A stretch of 64,000 nt of DNA, from assembly GCA_016716225.1 (NCBI GenBank), contig JADJWT010000001.1, forward strand, positions 1,798,001 through 1,862,000, read 5' to 3'. Each line of letters opens with the position of its first letter. Within the stretch, counting starts at the first letter, position 1. Both the position numbers and the translations under genes were made by a program. Positions 21,120-28,994 of the stretch are shown here, in pieces. The notes beneath the pieces were generated by a model. The model was not told where the DNA came from. It was given only the letters and a program-made list of their open reading frames with translations, and did not search any database. Source of the stretch: Ignavibacteriota bacterium (GTDB lineage Bacteria; Bacteroidota; Ignavibacteria; Ignavibacteriales; Melioribacteraceae).

Positions 21120-22211
21120 ATGAATTCATTCAGACTAATAGAATTGTTTTTAAAACTTGCCAGCATTGATGGGGTTTCTGGAAACGAGAAAGGTGTTGCA
21201 AACTATATTAAGAATTTTTTAATCAATTTGGGTTATTTTGTTGAAGAAGATTCTGCCTCGGAATTTACAAATAGTAACACTAACAATTTAATTTGCAAAA
21301 TTGGTGATGGCGGCAATTTTATTATGCTTTCTCATATGGATACAGCGCGACCAACCGAAAATTTAAAACCAATAATTCTTGAAGATAAAATTGTTTCATC
21401 GGGCGATACTGTTTTGGGCGTTGATAACAGAGCGGGAATTGCAATTTTACTTTTTGCATTGGAAAAAATTTCAAAAGAAAATATTCCAGTAAAAGATTTT
21501 ACAATTGCGTTTACAACTTGCGAAGAAACTACTTTGTTCGGTTCAAAATATTTGGGAATAAATGGAAAAATAAATCACGCATTTATTTTTGATTCCGGTT
21601 ACCGACCGGGAAATTTTATTTTTTCCTCTTGTGGAGATTTAGGATTTAAAATCAAAATTTTTGGAAAAGCTTCACATTCCGGAATTGCTCCAGAAAAAGG
21701 AATTAATGCATTACAAGTTGCGGCAAATGCAATTAGTAAACTTCAGCTTGGAAGAATTGACGATGATTGTACGATGAATATTGGATTATTAAAAAGTGGT
21801 TCTGCCGTTAATGTAATTCCCGAATATGCAGAACTTGAAGGTGAAATCAGATCGTTTGATGTGGAAAAAGTTAAAAAACAATTTGATGACACAATTAAAA
21901 TTTTTGAATCGGAATCAGTAAAACTGAATGCTAAAATTGAATATGAATATTTTTGGGATTTTAAACCTTTCACAATTTCGGAAAATTCACGCGTTTTTCA
22001 AGAAGTAAAAAATGCAATTGAAAAAGTTAATTTAACCCCAATTCCAAAAATTTCACTTGGCGGAAGCGATGCAAATTCGTTAAATGAAAGAGGAATTGAT
22101 GCAATAAATTTAGGCATAGGAGCTCAAAATCCTCATTCAAATGATGAATTTATTTATATTGAAGATTTAGTTAAATCCGCAGAAATAGCACTAGAATTAA
22201 TCAAAAAATAA
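21120..22211 (+). CDS. M20/M25 family metallopeptidase (PepT/CPG2-like)
   Basis: Intact 363-aa cytoplasmic zinc peptidase. Metal ligands and catalytic residues are all visible: LSHMDTA (His/Asp), LGVDNRAG, TTCEETTLFG (general base Glu), FDSGY and the final His in NPHSNDEF. The dimerisation domain lies around residues 180-290 (KIFGKASHSGIAPEKGINAL). No signal peptide. Members cleave di- and tripeptides, isopeptides or N-acyl amino acids; the exact substrate cannot be told. First gene of the operon, 7 bp before the cyanophycinase gene. Confidence 0.88.
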   Translation: MNSFRLIELFLKLASIDGVSGNEKGVANYIKNFLINLGYFVEEDSASEFTNSNTNNLICKIGDGGNFIMLSHMDTARPTENLKPIILEDKIVSSGDTVLGVDNRAGIAILLFALEKISKENIPVKDFTIAFTTCEETTLFGSKYLGINGKINHAFIFDSGYRPGNFIFSSCGDLGFKIKIFGKASHSGIAPEKGINALQVAANAISKLQLGRIDDDCTMNIGLLKSGSAVNVIPEYAELEGEIRSFDVEKVKKQFDDTIKIFESESVKLNAKIEYEYFWDFKPFTISENSRVFQEVKNAIEKVNLTPIPKISLGGSDANSLNERGIDAINLGIGAQNPHSNDEFIYIEDLVKSAEIALELIKK

Positions 22212-22217
22212 AATACT

Positions 22218-23066
22218 ATGAAAAAATTTTTATTTACAATCTTAACTTTAATTATTTTGATAATTCCAAACTTCGCAAAAACAAAAGGTAAATTAGTTAT
22301 CATTGGAGGAGTTCAAACCACTGAAATAATAGCCAAATTTGTTGAGCTTGCTGGTGGAAGTGATGCTAAAATTATTGTAATTCCCAATGCTGGATCTGAA
22401 CCGGTTTTAAATAGTGAAATTCAAGTTAAAGAATTAATAGAACTTGGTGCCAAAGCCGAGTATTTACTTTTTACCAGAGAAACTGCAGATGATGATGCAA
22501 ATCTAAAAAAAATGGATTGGGCAAATTCTGTATTCTTTTTAGGCGGTGATCAAAGTGATTTAGCAAGAGATATGCTTGGCACAAAACTCTTAGATAAAGT
22601 TTTTGAAATTCATAACAATGGCGGAACAATTGGCGGAACCAGTGCCGGAGCAGCAATAATGAGCGAAGTTATGATAACCGGAAATGAATTAATTAGAAAT
22701 GATACAACCGGAATTTTCCTTACAATTGAAAAAGGAAATGTTGAAACTATTCGAGGATTCGGATTTCTTAAAACAGTGATAATTGACCAGCATTTTCTAA
22801 AACGAAAAAGACATAATAGAACAATCGCATCATTAATTGAGCATCCAACTTTAACCGGCGTTGCTATTGATGAATCGACATCAATAATTGTTAATCCGGA
22901 TAGCACTTTTGAAGTTTTGGAAAACCAAGTTTTAGTTTATGATCCTACAAATTCAGAAAATATCCGCCAAGATAAAAGTGGAAATCTTGGAATTTCAAAT
23001 ATGAAACTCCACGTTTTGATAAGCGGCGATAAATTTAATCTCAAATCTCATAAAGTAATTGAATGA
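22218..23066 (+). CDS. cphB: Cyanophycinase-family protein (peptidase S51), exported
   Basis: 282-aa S51 protein with a signal peptide (residues 1-20, KKFLFTILTLIILIIPNFAK). Cyanophycinases cut the multi-L-arginyl-poly-L-aspartate storage polymer into beta-Asp-Arg dipeptides. Key motifs: KLVIIGGVQT, FLGGDQSDLAR, nucleophile Ser142 in GGTSAGAA, His192 in IDQHFLKRKRHNR, and VAIDESTSI. The DQHF-x-R-x-R motif is closer to true cyanophycinases than to the aspartyl dipeptidase PepE. Export fits use on an external or periplasmic polymer. Its stop overlaps the start of the next gene (ATGATGA). The symbol is by homology; activity on cyanophycin is not shown. Confidence 0.83.
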   Translation: MKKFLFTILTLIILIIPNFAKTKGKLVIIGGVQTTEIIAKFVELAGGSDAKIIVIPNAGSEPVLNSEIQVKELIELGAKAEYLLFTRETADDDANLKKMDWANSVFFLGGDQSDLARDMLGTKLLDKVFEIHNNGGTIGGTSAGAAIMSEVMITGNELIRNDTTGIFLTIEKGNVETIRGFGFLKTVIIDQHFLKRKRHNRTIASLIEHPTLTGVAIDESTSIIVNPDSTFEVLENQVLVYDPTNSENIRQDKSGNLGISNMKLHVLISGDKFNLKSHKVIE

Positions 23067-24470
23067 TGAAAGAAAAAAAGAAATATAAATTTAAAGTTCC
23101 GAATACTTATCTACTTATATTTCTAATTCTTATATTCATTGCCATTCTTACTTGGATAATTCCGGGTGGACAATATGAAAGAATTATAAAAGATGGACGT
23201 TAAGTAGTTGTTCAAAATTCTTTTAAATATATTGATAATAATCCCCAAGGATTTTTTGCGATATTTATTGCACCTTTTAAAAGGTTTTGTTGAAGCTGCA
23301 TTAATTATAGGTTTTATCCTAATTGTTGGCGGAGCTTTTAATGTACTTGCTAAAACTGATGCAATAAATTCGTTTATCAATAAATTAGTAGTTGCTCACA
23401 ATAAATCTTCATTTTTAAGAACATTTTTCATACCAATACTTTTCTTAATGTTTTCACTTGGAGGAGCAACTTTTGGAATGAATGAAGAAATAATTCCATT
23501 TGTTTTAATTTTAGTTCCGGTAGCAATTGCTTTAGGTTATGATTCAATTATTGGAGTTGCGATTCCGTTAGTTGGTGCACACATTGGATTTGCCAGCGCA
23601 TTCTTAAATCCGTTTAATGTTGGAATTGCACAAGGAATAGCAGAAGTTCCACTATTTTCCGGAATTGGTTATAGAATTATTAGTTGGGCTATTTCTACAC
23701 TTGTTGCAATTTTATTTTTGCTCTTTTATGTGAATCGACTTTCCAGAAATCCTAAAATTAGTCCAATGTATAATGAGGATTTACAAAGAAAAGAAAATGA
23801 ACATTTTAACAAAAGTAACAATATAGAATTTACCAATAAGCATAAATTTGTTTTGATTACTTTTCTACTTTCATTAATTATGCTTGTAGTTGGTGTTATA
23901 GAATTTGGCTGGTATATTGAAGAAATTGCTGGAATGTTTTTTATTATGGGAATTTTAGTAGGAATTATCGGCGGATTAAATGGTGAAGTTATTATTAGAA
24001 GTTTTATTGAAGGAGCTAAAGATTTGGTTGGCACAGCTCTAATTGTTGCTTTAGCTAGAGCAACGTTGGTTATTTCCAGAGATGGACAGATTATAGATAC
24101 AGTGCTTTTTGAATTGTCGCCATACATTCAATCATCATCACCAATTTTTGCCTCGCAGAAAATGTTTGTCGTTCAAGCAATAATTAATTTTTTTGTTCAT
24201 TCCGGAAGCGGACAAGCAGCTTTAACCATGCCAATTATGGCTCCTCTTGCTGATTTAGCTGGAGTATCGAGACAAACAGCAATTCTTGCGTTTCAATTTG
24301 GTGAATATACAAATATAATAATTCCAACTTCTGCTGTTACTATGGGGGCTCTTTCAATGGCAAAAGTTCCATGGGAAAAATGGGCAAAGTGGGTTTTACC
24401 ACTTCAAATAATTTTAATGTTACTAGGTTTTTTACTTTTAATTCCACCGAATTTGATTGGTTGGCAGTAA
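23063..24470 (+). CDS. YfcC-family (C4-dicarboxylate anaerobic carrier-like) membrane transporter, interrupted by stop and frameshift
   Basis: About 469-aa polytopic carrier of the YfcC/DcuC-like family, thought to move amino acids, peptides or dicarboxylates. N-terminus: KYKFKVPNTYLLIFLILIFI, then WIIPGGQYERIIKDGR. Later blocks: LIIGFILIVGGAFNVL, FSLGGATFGMNEEIIPF, IPLVGAHIGFASAFLNPFN, VHSGSGQAALTMPIMAPLAD and FGEYTNIIIPTSAV. About 11-12 hydrophobic helices. TAA at 23201-23203 stands where Glu is expected in DGREVVV, and one extra T near 23279 shifts the frame. This is the only clearly broken gene in the right two thirds of the window, so a genuine pseudogene is possible. From 23208 the rest is open to the stop. 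Confidence 0.83.
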
Positions 24471-24506
24471 TAAATTATTTATTTAACTAACAACAGAGAG
24501 GCACAA

Positions 24507-25631
24507 ATGAAAAAAGCGATACTCATAATTATATTTTTTCTTCTAAATTTCTTAAGCATCAATAATAATACAAATGCACAGGTTGATTTGTATATTGGTA
24601 AATTGAATGTCTATGTGACTGAATATGGCAGAATAGCAATTTATACAATGCCAGATACAATTCGACAAATTTATAGAGTAACAACATTAGTCGGAACCGG
24701 AGAAGATGAAGTTTTTGATTACGACAATGATGTTGAAATTGAAGAAGATACTCAATTACTTACAAATCCAACTTTTGGAGATTTTGAAATTTATGGAAGT
24801 TTCAATAATGATTACTCCGGATTACCCCCAAGTATATTTCAAAAACAAAATGTTTATTGCTGGCAAGATCAAAACTATATTATAGCAAAATATACACTCA
24901 TTAGTAGAGAGACAAATGCAATTGATGCAATTGTAGGGCTTGATATTATTACAGAAGTTGAAGGAACATATGACGGTGGAGATACAGTTAAGTATGATAG
25001 TGATTCCAAAGTTCTAACAGTAAAAAAAACAGAAGCAGTTGGATTTAAGTCACTAAATAATGATTTTAAATCCTTAAAAGCTTTTGTTTGGTATGAAGAT
25101 TATCAAGTTGATTCCTCTTATAACAGTTGGTTAAATTATAATTCATACGATAGTCCATTCATAATAAATGAAACTGATCCTGTTGTAGATGCTCCGGTAT
25201 TAATTCCAGCATATAATTCTAGAACTATTGCTGCCGGTGATTCGGTGGTAATTTATCTTGCAATTGCTTATGGAGAAACGGAAGAAGCAATGTTGGCAAG
25301 TTTGGCTCAAGCACAAGAAAAATATGATATGTTGACCGACGTAAAATCAGATATAAAAAATCTTCCATCCGCATATTCATTAAATCAAAATTATCCTAAT
25401 CCATTTAATCCATCAACAACAATATCTTTTGGATTGCCGGAAAAATCTGAAGTGACACTAAAAATTTATAATATGCTTGGTGAAGAAGTTGCTCAAATTT
25501 TGAATCAAACTTTAGATGCCGGAAATCATTCTATTGATTTTGATGCAAGTTTGCTTTCATCCGGAATGTATGTTTACAGCTTACAAACAAAAAATCAGTT
25601 CATTACAAAAAAAATGTCTTTGATTAAATAA
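24507..25631 (+). CDS. Secreted protein with T9SS type A sorting domain, function unknown
   Basis: 374 aa. A signal peptide (residues 1-24, ending NTNAQ) precedes an acidic beta-rich region of unknown fold (residues 25-285). The typical C-terminal sorting domain starts at about residue 290 with LNQNYPNPFNPSTTISFGL. It continues LKIYNMLGEEVAQILNQTLD and ends KKMSLIK. Such domains direct cargo through the type IX secretion pore and are then removed. GAGG sits 10 bp before the start. Position inside the peptide-utilisation operon suggests a cell-surface substrate-binding or structural role; no enzyme motif is seen. Confidence 0.82.
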   Translation: MKKAILIIIFFLLNFLSINNNTNAQVDLYIGKLNVYVTEYGRIAIYTMPDTIRQIYRVTTLVGTGEDEVFDYDNDVEIEEDTQLLTNPTFGDFEIYGSFNNDYSGLPPSIFQKQNVYCWQDQNYIIAKYTLISRETNAIDAIVGLDIITEVEGTYDGGDTVKYDSDSKVLTVKKTEAVGFKSLNNDFKSLKAFVWYEDYQVDSSYNSWLNYNSYDSPFIINETDPVVDAPVLIPAYNSRTIAAGDSVVIYLAIAYGETEEAMLASLAQAQEKYDMLTDVKSDIKNLPSAYSLNQNYPNPFNPSTTISFGLPEKSEVTLKIYNMLGEEVAQILNQTLDAGNHSIDFDASLLSSGMYVYSLQTKNQFITKKMSLIK

Positions 25632-25645
25632 TTGAAAAAATTAGG

Positions 25646-26515
25646 ATGGATAGATATAAACAAATAAAAGAAAAAATTATTCAGAGTTATAAAGAATTAC
25701 CAAAAAATCATAAAAATGTTGCAGATTATGTGATAAATAACTTTGATAAAATTCCCTTTCTTAATGTTCAAGATTTATCCGTTTCTACAAATTCAAGTGT
25801 TGCTACAATAGTTAGATTTTCTCAAAGAATTGGATTTAAAGGATTTAGCGAACTCAGAGACGAAATTGCATTTTCACTACAAAGAGAATTGCAGAAAAAA
25901 GAAATCTTTCCTCTATTTGAAAAACATCGGATAGAGGAAGATTTACTAACAGAAGTTGCAAATGTAGATATCAAGAATATTAATGATACTTTAAATTTAA
26001 TTGAACGTAAGAATTTTAATTATACTATTAGTAGAATTCTAAATGCAAAAATTGTTCACACTGCCGGACTTGGAATTTCTTACTTATTATCAGAAATATT
26101 AGCATATCAATTAAATCAGATTGGTGTTAATTCGTCAGTTTTAAAACACACGCATACATTATTCCATGAACAAATTTTATTTATGGATTCAAAAGATCTA
26201 TTAATTGTTTTTTCTTTCCCGCCATATTCAAAAGAAACAATTGAAGCAGCAAAGTTTGCATTTGAAAGAAAGATAGATGTAATTTCAATAACTAATGAAG
26301 CGGCTTCTCCGGTAACTTTTTTTTCTAAATCAAGTTTAATTGTGAATAGTGAAAATATGCTCTACACAAATTCATTCGCTGCTATATCTGTTTTAATCAA
26401 TGCCATTGCAACAGCTTGTGCAATAAAAGATAAAACACGTGCAAAAAAAATTCTTAAAGAATCTGAAGCAATAATGGTTTTACAAAATTTAACAATTTCT
26501 AAGAGTACCAAATGA
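25646..26515 (+). CDS. MurR/RpiR-family transcriptional regulator
   Basis: 289-aa regulator with an N-terminal RpiR helix-turn-helix (residues 1-77: LPKNHKNVADYVINNFDKIP, then NSSVATIVRFSQRIGFKGF) and a C-terminal SIS sugar-phosphate-binding domain (about residues 120-260, AKIVHTAGLGISYLLSEILA). SIS-domain regulators usually sense phosphorylated sugars, for example MurNAc-6-phosphate for MurR. In this operon it probably controls the uptake genes. Its stop overlaps the TonB-receptor start (ATGA, 26512-26515), indicating co-translation. The effector is unknown. Confidence 0.88.
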   Translation: MDRYKQIKEKIIQSYKELPKNHKNVADYVINNFDKIPFLNVQDLSVSTNSSVATIVRFSQRIGFKGFSELRDEIAFSLQRELQKKEIFPLFEKHRIEEDLLTEVANVDIKNINDTLNLIERKNFNYTISRILNAKIVHTAGLGISYLLSEILAYQLNQIGVNSSVLKHTHTLFHEQILFMDSKDLLIVFSFPPYSKETIEAAKFAFERKIDVISITNEAASPVTFFSKSSLIVNSENMLYTNSFAAISVLINAIATACAIKDKTRAKKILKESEAIMVLQNLTISKSTK

Positions 26516-28971
26516 AGAAAATATTTTTTCTGATTTTATTTTTCCCATTTATAATTAATGGAGGAATTACCGGAAAAATTTCGGGTTCTATTAAGGATGC
26601 TCAAACTGGTGAACCGTTAATTGGTGCAAATATTTTAATTGAAGGAACAAATCTTGGTGCCGCAACCGATGTGAATGGAAATTATGTAATTCTAAATATT
26701 CCTCCCAAAAAATATAATATTAAAATTAGTTTTATTGGCTACGAATCAACAATTATCAAAGATGTTTCCATTGTTGTTGATCAAACAACTCAAATAAATG
26801 CTGAATTACATTCATCATCAATTCAAGTGCAAGATATTATTGTTACTGCAAAAACTCCTTTGATACAAAAAGATGTAACAAGCAGTATCTCAGTTGTAAC
26901 TCGTGAAGAAATTGAATCTTTGCCGGTTCAAACATTTACAGAATTACTTTCACTGCAAGCTGGAGTTGTTGGAAGCGGTTCTAATCTTCATGTTAGAGGC
27001 GGAAGATCAAACGAAGTTGCGTATATGATTGACGGCACTTTGGTTGTTGATCCTTTGCTTGGTGGACTTGCAACTCAAATTAACAATGATGCAATTCAAG
27101 AAATGAGTTTATTAAGCGGAACATTTAATGCCGAATATGGGAATGCTTTAAGCGGAGTTGTTAATATTGTTACACGAGATGGGTCTGAAAAGTTTTCCGG
27201 TAAACTTGAAGCTCGAACAAGTCAATTTGGGATTAAACGATATTCGAATTTAAAGGAAAATAGAATTAACGGAAGTCTAAGTGGACCTATATTTTCCCCG
27301 GAATTTAATTTTTTCATAACGGGAGAAATTGATAAAAGAGGAAGTTATCTTCCATTCGGTTTTGATGATAATAAATCCTTCTTTGCAAAAATTTCTACAA
27401 CTGCAATTTCCAATATTAAAATTTCATTAACAAATAGAGGGAGCATTGGTAAAAATCAAAATTACAGTCATTCTTATAAATATGTGCCAGACCAATATCT
27501 TGTAACAAATTCAGATAGCTGGCAAAGTACTTTGGCTCTAACTCATACTGTTGCAAATAATTTTTTCTATGATGTAAAATTTTCATATTTCAATCAAGGT
27601 TATTATTCCGGTGTTGGAAAAGATACTTCAGAATATTTAGGCACAAGTGATTTCCAATATTTTGAAGATTATGGCGATGGTTTTGAATTTTATAGTTTGG
27701 CAAATCCCTTGGAATTAGTAGATGCAAGAACAGCAACTACTGATTTTAAAACTGATGCGGTTTGGCAGATAGGTTCAGTTAATGAAGTAAAATTAGGATT
27801 GGCATTTAAAAAACACTGGGTAAAATTGTATGAAATTTATGATCCTAAAAGAAATTTTCCTTACATAGATAATTATTATGTCAAACCGTTTGAAGGTGCA
27901 GCTTATATTCAAGATAAAATTGAACTACCATATTTAGTTATAAATTTGGGTTTACGATTTGATTATATCAATGCCAATGCAGAGTTTAGAGATGATGCAT
28001 TAAAACCTAATTCTATTGTAAAAGTAAAATCACGTTCACAATTTTCTCCAAGATTTGGAATTGCTCATCCGATTTCTGATAAAACAAAATTACATTTTTC
28101 TTACGGGCATTTTTTCCAAAACCCGGATTTTCAATATTTATTTGAAAACAGACAATACGATTTAAACGTACGTGAACCGCTTTTTGGTCAGCCGGATTTA
28201 GATGCGCAAAGAACAATCTCATATGAAGTTGGAATTGCTCATCAATTTACTGATAGAATTGCACTAAATTTAACTTCCTACTATAGAGATATTACCGGAT
28301 TAATTGGTACAAGATATTATTTCCCATTTGTTGATGGAAGATATACTGGATATACGCTTTACGTTAATGAAGATTATGCAAACGTAAAAGGTTTTGAATT
28401 GACATTAGACATTCGTCCGGATAAATATTTCTCCGGAGGTTTAACATATACTTATTCTGTTGCTAAAGGAAGTGCATCATCTGAAACCGAACAATATCCG
28501 GGAACGGAAGAATCAACACAATTATATTTTTTAGATTTTGATAGAACACATTTATTCAATGCCAGCTTGACTTATATAATTCCCGAAAATGAAGGATTGA
28601 ATTTATTTGGACAAAATATTTTTGAAAATATGGATTTCAGTTTAATCTTTAAAGCAAGTTCCGGTGCTCCATATACACCGGGTGGTAGAGACGTAGGTTT
28701 TGTAATTAAAAATTCATTGCGTCAGCCGGGAGTTTACAATTTGGACTTAATGCTAGGTAAAGAATTTAATGTTTACAATGATATGTCTATAAGAATATTT
28801 GCTGAAATTTTGAACCTAACAGATCATAGAAATATTTTATATGTATATACAGATACTGGAGATCCGGAATTTACTTTACAAGGAGACTATTCACTCGAGT
28901 ATATTAAAGATCCATCTAATTTTGGTCCTCCAAGATCAGTGAGATTAGGATTTACTTTTAGATTTAATTAA
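26512..28971 (+). CDS. TonB-dependent outer-membrane receptor with carboxypeptidase-regulatory-like N-domain
   Basis: 819 aa. Signal peptide (1-17), CarboxypepD_reg-like beta-sandwich (about 22-105: KISGSIKDAQTGEPLIGANI, GYESTIIKDVSI), plug domain (about 108-225: VQDIIVTAKTPLIQKDVTSS, VRGGRSNEVAYMIDG, ALSGVVNIVTRDG) and a 22-strand-type barrel to the C-terminal aromatic residue (RLGFTFRFN). The layout is SusC/OmpTCM-like, but no SusD partner is encoded next to it; a large secreted protein and a PorV-like barrel follow instead. It imports a bulky ligand with TonB energy. Ligand inferred from context to be a peptide or polymer fragment. Confidence 0.9.
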   Translation: MKKIFFLILFFPFIINGGITGKISGSIKDAQTGEPLIGANILIEGTNLGAATDVNGNYVILNIPPKKYNIKISFIGYESTIIKDVSIVVDQTTQINAELHSSSIQVQDIIVTAKTPLIQKDVTSSISVVTREEIESLPVQTFTELLSLQAGVVGSGSNLHVRGGRSNEVAYMIDGTLVVDPLLGGLATQINNDAIQEMSLLSGTFNAEYGNALSGVVNIVTRDGSEKFSGKLEARTSQFGIKRYSNLKENRINGSLSGPIFSPEFNFFITGEIDKRGSYLPFGFDDNKSFFAKISTTAISNIKISLTNRGSIGKNQNYSHSYKYVPDQYLVTNSDSWQSTLALTHTVANNFFYDVKFSYFNQGYYSGVGKDTSEYLGTSDFQYFEDYGDGFEFYSLANPLELVDARTATTDFKTDAVWQIGSVNEVKLGLAFKKHWVKLYEIYDPKRNFPYIDNYYVKPFEGAAYIQDKIELPYLVINLGLRFDYINANAEFRDDALKPNSIVKVKSRSQFSPRFGIAHPISDKTKLHFSYGHFFQNPDFQYLFENRQYDLNVREPLFGQPDLDAQRTISYEVGIAHQFTDRIALNLTSYYRDITGLIGTRYYFPFVDGRYTGYTLYVNEDYANVKGFELTLDIRPDKYFSGGLTYTYSVAKGSASSETEQYPGTEESTQLYFLDFDRTHLFNASLTYIIPENEGLNLFGQNIFENMDFSLIFKASSGAPYTPGGRDVGFVIKNSLRQPGVYNLDLMLGKEFNVYNDMSIRIFAEILNLTDHRNILYVYTDTGDPEFTLQGDYSLEYIKDPSNFGPPRSVRLGFTFRFN

Positions 28972-28994
28972 AATCTTCAATGGGACAAACTTAC

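Noticed and set aside
23201..23210. Two separate transporter genes split by the stop at 23201
   Set aside because: The pieces align to one continuous YfcC-type protein with no start or ribosome site for the second part.
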